DNA of 64,000 nt from Muribaculum sp. (lineage in GTDB: Bacteria > Bacteroidota > Bacteroidia > Bacteroidales > Muribaculaceae): NCBI GenBank assembly GCA_009775095.1, contig VSOZ01000019.1:8927-72926 (forward strand). Reading direction: 5' to 3'. Under the pieces are notes generated by a model. That model did no database searches and had not been told where the DNA came from. It was given only the letters and a program-made list of their open reading frames with translations. The translations under genes were made by a program, and so were the position numbers. Shown here piece by piece: positions 25,249 through 34,000 of this stretch. Positions within the stretch are counted from its first letter, which is position 1, and each line of letters starts with the position of its first letter.

Positions 25249-26190
25249 ATGAATTTGAGTGCAATTAAAAATAGGATTATTTATTTTTTATGTGTTATTA
25301 ATCCTTTTTCTTTTTTGATTAAATCTCATTCATATGTTATTGCTTATTTTGATGACTTAACACCTTCGGGTATTGCGGATAGATTACGTCATTGCCTATC
25401 TCTTTATATATACTGCAAAAAATTTAATCTTAGGTTTAAAATATTTCATAAAACTCCATTTGCCTTAGAAGAAATTTTGACTCCGGTATTTGATTGGAGT
25501 ATGAACGAATTAAATGGTTCTAGTCCAATACGCCATAAAATAAAAATTTATATATGGAGTAAATATAAATCAGGTGATATTTCCAAGAATGCCGAAACTA
25601 AATTACAATATCGACAGTTAAGAACAAGTATAACAAGAAAAAATGTAGAATACTATGTCGCCGGGAACCTACATTTGGAAGAACGCTATTGGTGTGAGGC
25701 ATTTGATGAATTATTCGCTCCGAATAGTTTTATAAAAAAGAGTCTTGAGGCTCTTGATTTACCATATTCCTATGATGCTGTGACTTTAAGATTTCAGCAA
25801 TTACTTGGCGATTTTAAAGAAGGGCAATTTGAAATATTGACAGCTTCAGAACAAGAAGATTTAATGAATAAATCGAGAAATAAAATCATTCAGTTATATG
25901 AAGCCGGTTATTTTAGCAATCAGACCATTTTAGTTACATCTGATAGCTTGAAATTTTTAAATGCAATTAAATCATTGTCTTTTGTGAAAATTATTAATGG
26001 AGAAATGGCCCATCCCGGTTATTCATAAGGAAAATCATTGGAAATTTATGCGAAATCATTTATTGACCTATATGCTTTAAGAGGAGCGTCTTCAATAACT
26101 CTTTTGAAGTCAGACAAAATGTATCTTAGCGGTTTTCCTGAATTCGCATCTATTATAGGCCATAATCGCTTTAATATATTGCCGTTTTGA
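25249..26190 (+). pseudogene. Polysaccharide biosynthesis gene interrupted by an in-frame TAA
   Basis: The first reading frame (25249-26028, 259 residues) begins after an N-terminal hydrophobic patch and contains YFDDLTPSGIADRLRHCLSLYIYC, which resembles the nucleotide-sugar-binding start of fucosyltransferase-like or related glycan enzymes. It ends ...GEMAHPGYS then TAA (26026-26028). Reading straight on in the same frame gives 53 more residues, GKSLEIYAKSFIDLYALRGA, then SGFPEFASIIGHNRFNILPF and TGA at 26190. That tail is a typical family C-terminus (KTFxDxY...GFPxxAxxIG). The intact gene would encode 313 residues. A point mutation, sequencing error or readthrough could explain it. Confidence 0.7.
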
Positions 26191-26225
26191 ATTTGATATT
26201 ATAAATTCCGTATATAACGATAGAA

Positions 26226-27221
26226 ATGAAGACAAAGATTGTGTATGTTGTCACTAGCAATAAAGATGATTACTATTTAGAGCAAACGTTGATATCGGTA
26301 CTTTCTATACGTATGCATTCTCCTGATGCCTATATTATATTAACCGTTGATGAGAGTACTAATGATCTTTTAGTAGAAGACAGACAGCGATTAAAGGACA
26401 GTGTTGATGAAATAATCGTAGCTGCACCTCCAAAAGAATACAATAACATGCAGAAATCCCGATACATAAAGACTTCACTGCGAAATCTTATTAAAGGGAA
26501 TTTTTTATTTATAGACAGTGATACGATTATATCTGCACCATTAGATGAAATTGATGAAATTGATGCATCGGTTGCAGCTGTAAAAGATAAACATCTTATC
26601 ATAAATAAACATCAATGGAATAATCTAATTGTGGATTGGGCTAAAGCCATGAATTGGCATCTTACATCAGAGGATAATATATATTTTAACAGTGGTGTAT
26701 TTTTAGTTAAGGATGATGTTATTGCACATGATTTGTATCAAAAATGGCATGAAAATTGGTTGGAATCCAATCAGAAAGGATTGTCAATAGATCAGCCTGC
26801 TTTGGGGAAAGCTAATTCTGAATGTGGTTATGTTATCCAAGAACTTTCCGGAGAATGGAATTGTCAGATATTGGAAAACGGATTGCGTTTTTTGTCGAAT
26901 GCCAAAATCATACATTTTTTTAGTTCCACATTAGATAATAAGGGAGCTAACTCTGCATATAAATTAAAAGATGTACATATATATGAACGACTCCGAAATA
27001 TTGATGATATCCCAACTGATATTATGTCTATGATAAAGTATCCGAAACAAGCCTTTAAAGATAAGGTTGTGTTGTTGTCAGATGATGAAATTAATTTAAT
27101 GTCTACACCTCTTTATCAAAAAATGAAAAACTTGTATTTAAACTCGCCAAAACAATTTTCCCAAATAGATACTGTGAGAAGATTTGTAGGACGAATGACA
27201 CGTATCTTGCATCTTCGTTAA
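26226..27221 (+). CDS. Family 8 glycosyltransferase
   Basis: Retaining GT-A glycosyltransferase of 331 residues. It starts KTKIVYVVTSNKDDYYLEQTLISVLSIRMHSP, has the metal-binding DxD in FLFIDSDTIISAPLDEID (about residues 95-112), YFNSGVFLVKDD (about 155-166) and SIDQPALGKANSECGY, all in the order expected for GT8. Related enzymes move galactose or glucose onto lipid-linked glycans. It is a cytoplasmic enzyme by sequence. It lies 35 bp after the broken gene and 11 bp before the next glycosyltransferase. Confidence 0.88.
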   Translation: MKTKIVYVVTSNKDDYYLEQTLISVLSIRMHSPDAYIILTVDESTNDLLVEDRQRLKDSVDEIIVAAPPKEYNNMQKSRYIKTSLRNLIKGNFLFIDSDTIISAPLDEIDEIDASVAAVKDKHLIINKHQWNNLIVDWAKAMNWHLTSEDNIYFNSGVFLVKDDVIAHDLYQKWHENWLESNQKGLSIDQPALGKANSECGYVIQELSGEWNCQILENGLRFLSNAKIIHFFSSTLDNKGANSAYKLKDVHIYERLRNIDDIPTDIMSMIKYPKQAFKDKVVLLSDDEINLMSTPLYQKMKNLYLNSPKQFSQIDTVRRFVGRMTRILHLR

Positions 27222-27232
27222 AATATCGGATA

Positions 27233-28189
27233 ATGAAACTGTTATATTTAAATGATTATGCATGTTCTCCTAATGTTCTGGAAGAATGTCGGAATGGATT
27301 GTATCCGGAAGCTCATTTATGGGGAATAAAAGAATACGTAGAAAGACATGGTGGTAGTGGATTGCGATGGCACTTAATAAAAAAATCATGTCGGTGCAGA
27401 AGTTTATGGCGCATCGTTGAATGCCTAAATATATTTTTGAAAAATTACAAATGTGACACAATATATTCCGCTATTCCCGGATGGGAACTATTTTTTTTAG
27501 TTGCTAAAAAACTGCGTTTAAAATCGTATCGTATAATTACTATTGTTCATCATCCGAGTTCACGTCTGCCACTGTTGTCTTCATATGATAAGTTAATTTT
27601 TATAAGTAAGGTTGCTTTTCAGAAATATTCATATTTAGATAATGCTGAGTATTTATATTGGGGGACCGATCTCGGCAAAAATAGAGACCCAAAGAATGAG
27701 CTTGAATACGATTTTGTTTCTGCGGGGAAAACTTATCGCGATTATGCTTTGATGAAAAAGGTCTTGAATAATTTGGATGATGTAAAATATAAAATATTTG
27801 GAGATAAAAGTTCTGAACTAAACGAAATATCATACGGAAGTTTATTAGATTTCTATACAAAAAGTCGTTTTATTTGTATTCCTATGACACAAGTTAGACC
27901 CGAAGGCTCAACTTTGATAGGGTTAACAAGTTTTTCTGATGCAATGTCTTTGGGATTGCCAGTTCTGATGTCAGATAATTCCCTTATTGGAATAGATGTT
28001 GAAAGCGAAAATCTTGGAAAAATATATAAGGTCGGCGATGAGATTGATTTTAGAAATAAGTTAAATGAGCTTATGCATTTGACCGAAAAAGAGTATGAAC
28101 GAATGCATTATTGTTGTCTGCAATTTTCGCAAATACATTCATTTGATAAGTTTAGTAACAGAATAAATGAGTTGATTGATGGTGTATAA
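27233..28189 (+). CDS. Glycosyltransferase, GT-B fold (GT1/GT4-like)
   Basis: Protein of 318 residues. The N-terminal half contains DTIYSAIPGWELFFLVAKK and IITIVHHPSS; the C-terminal half begins YDFVSAGKTYRDYALMKKVL and carries ICIPMTQVRPEGSTLIGLTSFSDAMSLGLPVLMSDN, the EGSTLIG...DAMSLGLPVL region being the nucleotide-binding pattern of GT-B enzymes. The donor sugar is unknown. The gene overlaps the following acetyltransferase gene by 14 bp, so the two are probably co-translated. Confidence 0.75.
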   Translation: MKLLYLNDYACSPNVLEECRNGLYPEAHLWGIKEYVERHGGSGLRWHLIKKSCRCRSLWRIVECLNIFLKNYKCDTIYSAIPGWELFFLVAKKLRLKSYRIITIVHHPSSRLPLLSSYDKLIFISKVAFQKYSYLDNAEYLYWGTDLGKNRDPKNELEYDFVSAGKTYRDYALMKKVLNNLDDVKYKIFGDKSSELNEISYGSLLDFYTKSRFICIPMTQVRPEGSTLIGLTSFSDAMSLGLPVLMSDNSLIGIDVESENLGKIYKVGDEIDFRNKLNELMHLTEKEYERMHYCCLQFSQIHSFDKFSNRINELIDGV

Positions 28190-28760
28190 TGAATTGTCAA
28201 GAGGAGCCCGTTTTAGAGTATTGATTTTAAGTCCGTTATTTTTATTGCATCTGTTATTATATTTTTTTAGCCCATATAAGAAGCTAATTGATTCCGACAT
28301 TGAAGCGTGGATGCGTTATCGTGATTTTATTAAGAAAGCCGGACCGACTTCTCTATTAAGGCTTTTGGTTATTCAGCCTGAATTTAGAACTCAGTTTGCA
28401 TTACGTTTAGGTAATCGAGCTAAATTGTTAATATTTCTTAAGGGGGGGGGGTATTGGGACGTGGGGAGATGTCCTAATATTGGATCCGGGTTTGTGCTGA
28501 TGCATGGATTCGGTACCGTAATAAATGGTTCTGCAATTATTGGTCGTAATTGTACAGTTTTGCATAATGTTACAATTGGTGGTGCCCGTGGAGGTGCTCC
28601 TATTATCGGGGATAATGTGTATATTGGTGCGGGTGCTTTAGTTATTGGTGGCATACGTGTAGGGGATAATGTTAAAATAGGGGCCGGAGCCATAGTTGTA
28701 GAAGATGTGCCGGATAATTGTACTGTAGTTTCAAAAAAGGCTTATATAATAAAACATTGA
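28176..28760 (+). CDS. Serine-acetyltransferase-like hexapeptide O-acetyltransferase with a G10 tract
   Basis: Protein of 194 residues. A hydrophobic N-terminal stretch (residues 12-32) and a helical linker precede a left-handed beta-helix from about residue 97: HGFGTVINGSAIIGRNCTVLHNVTIGG (region), DNVYIGAGALVIGG, DNVKIGAGAIVVEDVP. It resembles colanic-acid type acetyltransferases of the CysE group and would acetylate a sugar of the repeat unit using acetyl-CoA. The codons for K89-G92 contain ten consecutive Gs (28442-28451). Loss or gain of one G stops translation within about 20 codons, before the catalytic helix, so this gene could switch by slipped-strand mispairing. Confidence 0.85.
   Translation: MMVYNELSRGARFRVLILSPLFLLHLLLYFFSPYKKLIDSDIEAWMRYRDFIKKAGPTSLLRLLVIQPEFRTQFALRLGNRAKLLIFLKGGGYWDVGRCPNIGSGFVLMHGFGTVINGSAIIGRNCTVLHNVTIGGARGGAPIIGDNVYIGAGALVIGGIRVGDNVKIGAGAIVVEDVPDNCTVVSKKAYIIKH
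28442..28451. repeat. Poly-G tract G10 inside an acetyltransferase gene
   Basis: Ten consecutive G on the plus strand within codons 89-92, exceptional in an AT-rich gene. The present length keeps the frame open; nine or eleven G would each lead to an early stop. Confidence 0.8.
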
Positions 28761-28778
28761 TAAATAGTTTAATTTGTA

Positions 28779-29861
28779 ATGAGAAAATTTTTAATAATAT
28801 CATTTACTAGTGGACAAAAATATACAGGCGGACTCCAATGTTCAAAGCGCAATGTTGAGAGTATAAAAACTTTGGTCGGAGATGGTAATGTGATGCATTA
28901 TATTATTGAGCCTTATACTAATCCGTATTGTTTTAAAACAAAATTTAAACGAGTCAGCGATATCTTTTATGGAGCAATGGGTGGCCTTGATAAGGAAAAG
29001 ACTAATAATATTTTGGAAATTATAGGCCGGAATGGGATTACTGATCTGTTTATCGATAGCTCATTGCTTGGGCTCTTAGCTAAAAGAGTGAAGAAAATAT
29101 ATCCTGAAATTAGAATTGTAACGTTTTTTCATAATTTTGAAAAAGGTTTTGTAAAAGATTATATTAGGGTGAATCAAGATTATTTCCGATTATATTGGAC
29201 CGTTCTGACGAATAAAAATGAACGATCGGCAATTAAATTTTCAGACAAAATAATCACTCTTAATGTGAGGGATGCAAAAGCGATAGAACAATGTTATGGG
29301 CGTAAACCCGATGCCATTATTCCAATTACACTGATGGATACCGGAATGTCGAAATATAATGAGAAATCGACGAATCACGAAGCTATATTTATTGGAAGCT
29401 ATTTTTTTGGAAATGTACAAGGTATTAAGTGGTTTTGTAAAAATGTGCTACCGTTTACAGATATTCATCTTACTATAGTTGGCGCTTCCATGGATAAGTT
29501 AAGAGATGAAATGAAGATAACGGAAAAGATCTCGATATATTGTGATGTGCCTGACCTATCAATATATTTTAGAAAGGCAGATTTTGTAGTACTTCCCATA
29601 TTATCAGGAAGTGGAATGAAAGTAAAGACTGCGGAGTCATTGATGTACGGTAAATATATAATCGGAACGGATGAGGCATTTAGGGGCTACGAAATTGATG
29701 AAACTATCGGCCGGATATGCAATAGTGCCGAAGATTTTATAAGTACAATCAACAATCTTGATATTCCATTCAAATTCAATCAGGCATCAAGAACGTTGTA
29801 TGAGAAAAAATATTCTTTTGATGCATCGTTAAGTAAATTTGCTGAAGTATTAGCATTGTGA
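28779..29861 (+). CDS. Family 4-like glycosyltransferase
   Basis: GT-B glycosyltransferase of 360 residues. N-terminal SFTSGQKYTGGLQCSKRN is the acceptor-domain GG loop; the donor domain starts at EAIFIGSYFFGNVQGIKWF (about residues 205-223) and has the C-terminal pattern PILSGSGMKVKTAESLMYGKYIIGTDEAFRGYE, where SGSGMK...ES is the nucleotide-sugar-binding segment. It is probably cytoplasmic or peripheral. Its stop overlaps the start of the Wzy polymerase gene (GTGA at 29858-29861), which argues for translational coupling. Confidence 0.82.
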   Translation: MRKFLIISFTSGQKYTGGLQCSKRNVESIKTLVGDGNVMHYIIEPYTNPYCFKTKFKRVSDIFYGAMGGLDKEKTNNILEIIGRNGITDLFIDSSLLGLLAKRVKKIYPEIRIVTFFHNFEKGFVKDYIRVNQDYFRLYWTVLTNKNERSAIKFSDKIITLNVRDAKAIEQCYGRKPDAIIPITLMDTGMSKYNEKSTNHEAIFIGSYFFGNVQGIKWFCKNVLPFTDIHLTIVGASMDKLRDEMKITEKISIYCDVPDLSIYFRKADFVVLPILSGSGMKVKTAESLMYGKYIIGTDEAFRGYEIDETIGRICNSAEDFISTINNLDIPFKFNQASRTLYEKKYSFDASLSKFAEVLAL

Positions 29862-30961
29862 TATATTACGAGATATACATCTTTTTGGGCCTATTGTGTA
29901 TTTTTGCTGTAGTAGCAAAGAAAACGCAAAGGATGTGGTTATTATATTTAGGTGCATGTGTTATTTTACTGTTTCAAGCACTCAGATGGAAAACCGGAAC
30001 GGATTGGAACCCATATTTAATTGAATTTCTTAATGTAAATAAATCGGGTAGGGTAGATGAATTTGAACCGGGATATGTTTTCCTAAATTCGATTATTCGG
30101 CATATTACCGATAAATATACGGTCTTTCTGCTTTTTGAATGTGGACTTAATATTTGCTTCATAATATTTTTCTTAAGGAAAATGCCAATAAGAAATAAAT
30201 CGCTTGGGCTATTATATTTTTTTGCGATAGCTGTCTTCCCGATTAGATTTACATTGGCCTCAAATATGATTTTATGTAGCTATGTGTATATATTAGAAAA
30301 AAAAATAGTGCCTTTTATAGCAATTGTTATTTGTGCATCTATGATACATAGAACAGCAATTGCCTTTCTGCCAATGTATTTCATTTGTCAGTATAAATTT
30401 TCGTTTAAGATCTTGATGATCATATATATAGGTGCGATGGTATTAGGAGCATTGGCGGAATATACGTTTGGAAATTTATTGCAAATCGCAGCTGCAACTT
30501 ATGGATTTGCAGGTTCTGCAGTCCAAACCAAAATGGACGCATATGTTACGGGAGAAATTCCTGATAGATTACAAATGACACCAATAAGATATCTGATGTC
30601 AATGGTTAATAGCACATTTTTTATATTACTATTTTATTATTTTAAACGTAAATATTTTTCATCGAATGCGGTCTACGGGCTTCTATTTACTTTATATGTA
30701 TTAGGAATATCCTTCAACCGCATATTTTTACAAACTATACCTGATATAGCAAGAATGACGTCGTTTTTTACAGGAGGATTTATTATAATGATTATTATGA
30801 TTATATCTTCGTTAAAACGTAAGTTCCAGATTTTAGCTACTATTGCAGTTATTTCTTACATCTTTTTAAGTTACAATTCTAGTATAAACGGGTACTATAA
30901 AAATTTATTTAATCCATATTATAGCGTATTTTCAGGTAACGTGCATAGAATAATGTACTAA
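29858..30961 (+). CDS. EpsG family polysaccharide polymerase (Wzy)
   Basis: Polytopic membrane protein of 367 residues, about ten hydrophobic segments, beginning MIYYEIYIFLGLLCIF from a GTG start. The EpsG signature appears as FQALRWKTGTDWNPY (about residues 41-55) followed by FEPGYVFLNSIIRHI, and a periplasmic loop before IRFTLASNMILCSY. It is predicted to polymerise repeat units in the periplasm after Wzx transport. GTG is supported because it overlaps the preceding stop codon and gives a hydrophobic start; no ATG is nearer. Confidence 0.85.
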   Translation: MIYYEIYIFLGLLCIFAVVAKKTQRMWLLYLGACVILLFQALRWKTGTDWNPYLIEFLNVNKSGRVDEFEPGYVFLNSIIRHITDKYTVFLLFECGLNICFIIFFLRKMPIRNKSLGLLYFFAIAVFPIRFTLASNMILCSYVYILEKKIVPFIAIVICASMIHRTAIAFLPMYFICQYKFSFKILMIIYIGAMVLGALAEYTFGNLLQIAAATYGFAGSAVQTKMDAYVTGEIPDRLQMTPIRYLMSMVNSTFFILLFYYFKRKYFSSNAVYGLLFTLYVLGISFNRIFLQTIPDIARMTSFFTGGFIIMIIMIISSLKRKFQILATIAVISYIFLSYNSSINGYYKNLFNPYYSVFSGNVHRIMY

Positions 30962-30972
30962 AAATTTCTTTA

Positions 30973-32211
30973 ATGAAGAAAGTTATTGTTATTTCCGGTA
31001 TTAATCTTAGGAGCGGTGGACCTCTTGCTATTTTAAGAGATTGCTTGAGTTTCTTAAATCAGAATGAGATAAGTAAGCAATACCACATAGTTGCATTAGT
31101 TCATAAAAAAGAGTTGTGCGATTTCCCCAATATTGAATACATTGAATTTCCCGATAGTATAAATAGTTGGATTAAAAGGCTTTACTATGAGTATATCCAT
31201 TTTAGACGGTTATCCAAGAAATTGAAACCTTATTTATGGCTATCGCTTCATGATATTACACCAAATGTCAATGCGGAAAGACAAGCTGTTTACATGCATA
31301 ATCCATCAATTGTAAATAGAATAAAACTCAGGGATTTCAAGTATGACAAAACTTATATGGCATTCGCGCTTTTATATAAATATTTGTATAAAATTAATAT
31401 TCAGAGAAACAATTATTGCATAGTTCAACAAGAATGGTTTAAGACAGAATGTAGTAAAAAATTCTCTATTCCCGGACATCGGTTTATTGTGGCAAGTCCG
31501 AATATAACATTGGATTTTCCGAAAACAGCCCCAACTTATACAAAATGTAAAACTTTCTTCTTCCCTTCGTTTCCTCGTCCTTTTAAGAACTTTGAGACAG
31601 TATGCAAGGCTGCGAGTTTACTAGTGAATCGTGGATGGAAGGACTTTAAAATAATTTTAACTCTTGATCCTAATTTAAATTCATATGCAAAGGATATTAT
31701 AAAAAAATATCATAATATTTCTCAAATAGAATTTGTGGGTCTAATACCTCCTCGAGAAATGCAGAAATATTATGGAAAAACGGATTGTCTTATATTTCCA
31801 TCACGCCTTGAAACATGGGGATTGCCTATATCGGAGTTTATTCCTTTTAATAAGCCAATGATAGTTGCCGATGAGCCGTATGCTCATGAAACATCTCAAG
31901 GGGCCAATATGGTTTCGTTTTTCTCTACTAATAATGCCGAAGAACTTTCTCTGTTCATGGAACAAGCATTGGAGGGTGAATTTGAAAGATTTAGCCATAA
32001 TGATCGAAAAGAATTGGCTTATCCTTTTGCAAAAGATTACGATTCTTTATTTAAAATACTTTTGAGTGATGATCCAATGATGATTGAACGAATATCTAAT
32101 CGATACTCATTATCTGATAAGTTTCGATTATTTTGTGATTTAGTTATGACTAAGATTAAACATTTCAAGCAACGCATTGTGCGTCAGCCATTTATATGTA
32201 GGGGGGGGTAA
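30973..32211 (+). CDS. Glycosyltransferase, GT-B fold, ending in a G8 tract
   Basis: Protein of 412 residues. The N-terminus ISGINLRSGGPLAILRDCLSF has the GG acceptor loop; YMHNPSIVN follows near residue 112; the C-terminal donor domain contains FFFPSFPRPFKNFETVCKAA and the LIFPSRLETWGLPISEFIPFNKPMI region, whose E-x7-E is the GT1/GT4 nucleotide-sugar site. The last codons AGG GGG GGG lie in an eight-G run (32201-32208) directly before TAA, and the TAA overlaps the ATG of the next gene (TAATG). One extra G would remove this stop and fuse the protein in frame to the downstream acetyltransferase. Confidence 0.82.
   Translation: MKKVIVISGINLRSGGPLAILRDCLSFLNQNEISKQYHIVALVHKKELCDFPNIEYIEFPDSINSWIKRLYYEYIHFRRLSKKLKPYLWLSLHDITPNVNAERQAVYMHNPSIVNRIKLRDFKYDKTYMAFALLYKYLYKINIQRNNYCIVQQEWFKTECSKKFSIPGHRFIVASPNITLDFPKTAPTYTKCKTFFFPSFPRPFKNFETVCKAASLLVNRGWKDFKIILTLDPNLNSYAKDIIKKYHNISQIEFVGLIPPREMQKYYGKTDCLIFPSRLETWGLPISEFIPFNKPMIVADEPYAHETSQGANMVSFFSTNNAEELSLFMEQALEGEFERFSHNDRKELAYPFAKDYDSLFKILLSDDPMMIERISNRYSLSDKFRLFCDLVMTKIKHFKQRIVRQPFICRGG
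32201..32208. repeat. Poly-G tract G8 at a gene junction
   Basis: Eight consecutive G on the plus strand, at the last codons of the glycosyltransferase gene and three bases before the next ATG. Changes in length alter the end of the first protein and its coupling to the second. Confidence 0.75.
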
Positions 32212-32690
32212 TGGTAGATCTTGGGACCTCGTTGACCACGGGGCGTAATTGTCGAATTGAGGCATTCCTTTCGGGTGATGACCATAGAAAGAAAATTGTA
32301 TTTGGCAATCGAGTGCAGATAAACGATAATGTACATATATCAGCTATCCATTCAGTGAGAATAGGTGATGATGTTTTGATGGCATCGCATGTGTATGTAT
32401 CCGATAATTCGCATGGCTCGTATAAGGGGGATGAAAATGATATATCGCCGGATATTGTACCCACTAAGCGACCGTATTATGTAGCGCCTGTGAAGATCGG
32501 TAATCGTGTTTGGATTGGAGAAGGAACCATTATATTACCCGGAGCGACTATTGGTGATGGTGCTGTTATAGGAGCTCATTCTATTGTCAACAAAGATATA
32601 CCGCCCGAAACAATTGCTGTCGGTAGTCCGGCACGGGTTGTTAAGCGTTGGAATCCGGTAGTACAACGGTGGGAGAGAGTTGGGTTATAG
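32211..32690 (+). CDS. Hexapeptide O-acetyltransferase, WcaF/WbbJ-like
   Basis: Protein of 159 residues consisting almost wholly of a left-handed beta-helix: NRVQINDNVHISAIHSVRIGDDVLMASHVYVSDNSH (region, about residues 37-72), a loop to about 100, then IGNRVWIGEGTIILPGATIGDGAVIGAHSIVNKDIP and the end AVGSPARVVKRWN, which is typical of maltose or colanic-acid acetyltransferases. It should acetylate a hydroxyl of the repeat unit. Its ATG overlaps the stop of the upstream glycosyltransferase gene and is linked to it through the poly-G tract. Confidence 0.87.
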   Translation: MVDLGTSLTTGRNCRIEAFLSGDDHRKKIVFGNRVQINDNVHISAIHSVRIGDDVLMASHVYVSDNSHGSYKGDENDISPDIVPTKRPYYVAPVKIGNRVWIGEGTIILPGATIGDGAVIGAHSIVNKDIPPETIAVGSPARVVKRWNPVVQRWERVGL

Positions 32691-32789
32691 CGGAACCGGT
32701 ACGAAGTCGAGGCGCAAGGCGTTGGCTATGCGGATAAAACTTGATAACTGTATGTCATTTTGGCCGTGTTCAACACCAATACAAATCAG
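32685..32789 (-). pseudogene. Remnant of an XRE-type helix-turn-helix gene
   Basis: Between the acetyltransferase and the DUF4143 ATPase gene, the minus strand encodes ...IGVEHGQNDIQLSSFIRIANAL followed by RLDFVPVP-L and TAA. This resembles the last helices of Xre/HipB-type antitoxins (IERGxxDxxLSTLxRIAxAL...LxLVP). No start or first HTH helices remain; they are replaced by the 3' end of the ATPase gene. The sequence is short and the match was made by eye. Confidence 0.35.
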
Positions 32790-34000
32790 AGTTCGGTTCT
32801 CATTAGGAAATCGATGAGGTGAATGTGCATGATGCCGTCGACATTGCTGCCCGAGGTCCATTCATCCATACTGATTACATATTTGGGATAATTATCGCGT
32901 ATGGCCAAAAGGTTGCCGAATTCACGGTTTTTTGTGGTTTCTGATTCAATACGGTAAGCGACTTGTGCGTATATTCGCCATTCATTTTTCAAGCCGATAA
33001 AGTCAATTTCTCGTCCTGATGTCTGTTCACCGGTGAATACCGAGTAGTTCAATAGCCGTAAATGATTGTAAACCGCGTTTTCCATAAGTTTGTGTATGTC
33101 GCGCTGGAGGCTGAAATTCAGATGACAGTTTCGTAGGCCTAAGTCCTCGAAAAAGTATTTATCGTGGATCTCGAATTTGCGTAGACCTTCAATTTCAAGA
33201 CGTTGTGCTCGATTTATCAAGTAGGCGTTACGAAGCGATTTAATATAGTTGCCAACTTGCAGGGAGGAGATGTTGACATGCTGCGATTTAAGATACTTGC
33301 TGATGTTGTTTGCGGAGAATAGATTCCCGACATTGTCGGCAATGTATACGGCTAATGTTTCTAAAAAATCGACATTGCGGATGCCTTCGCGTTTTACTAC
33401 ATCTTTTAGCAATATTGTAGAGTATACATTACTAAGATATTCAAATACCAGTTCTTTCTCTAAGGGTAGATTGGTAAGATACGGCATTCCTCCAAAACTT
33501 AAATATGAGCGCAGTGCCTGTACTGACGGATCAAGTTTGTGAAATTGAAGAAACTCGCTGAAGCCAAGACTATGAATGTGAAATTCGATGTATCGCCCCG
33601 AAAGGTATGTGGCAAGCTCCCCTGATAGCATGGAGGCGTTACTTCCGGTAACGAATATGTCGCATGAATTACGGGCTTGCAGACTGCGGAGTGTATGTTC
33701 GAAGCCTGTAATATCCTGAACTTCATCAATAAAAAGATAATTGGGACAGTCTTCTTTTAACCGGTTTAGAACGTAAGATGACAGGTCTTCGTGCGACTTC
33801 AATTCATTGAATACTTCATATTCTTTATTGATGTATATAATGTTTGCATTTGAAACCGACTCTTTTATATGTCGCATTAATTGCTTCATAATGCAGCTTT
33901 TACCTACACGGCGTTGGCCGGTAAGTACTTTAATTATCCCCTTATTTATAAATGGAGTGATTCTTGATGTGTATATTGGACGGTCAATTAACTGGCTCAT
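32786..34000 (-). CDS. AAA_14/DUF4143 family ATPase
   Basis: Protein of 404 residues. P-loop GQRRVGKSCIM is at about residues 28-38, Walker B YLFIDEVQDI at about 88-97, and FVTGSNASMLSGELATYLSGRYIEF is the sensor region typical of the AAA_14 domain. The DUF4143 domain follows (about 200-360), ending with TGEQTSGREIDFIGLKNEWRIYAQVAYR, a nuclease-like REIDF motif. Such proteins are common orphan or defence/toxin-associated genes in Bacteroidetes; their role is unknown. It is the only minus-strand gene inside the polysaccharide locus and therefore looks like a later insertion. Confidence 0.85.
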   Translation of the reverse strand: MSQLIDRPIYTSRITPFINKGIIKVLTGQRRVGKSCIMKQLMRHIKESVSNANIIYINKEYEVFNELKSHEDLSSYVLNRLKEDCPNYLFIDEVQDITGFEHTLRSLQARNSCDIFVTGSNASMLSGELATYLSGRYIEFHIHSLGFSEFLQFHKLDPSVQALRSYLSFGGMPYLTNLPLEKELVFEYLSNVYSTILLKDVVKREGIRNVDFLETLAVYIADNVGNLFSANNISKYLKSQHVNISSLQVGNYIKSLRNAYLINRAQRLEIEGLRKFEIHDKYFFEDLGLRNCHLNFSLQRDIHKLMENAVYNHLRLLNYSVFTGEQTSGREIDFIGLKNEWRIYAQVAYRIESETTKNREFGNLLAIRDNYPKYVISMDEWTSGSNVDGIMHIHLIDFLMRTEL

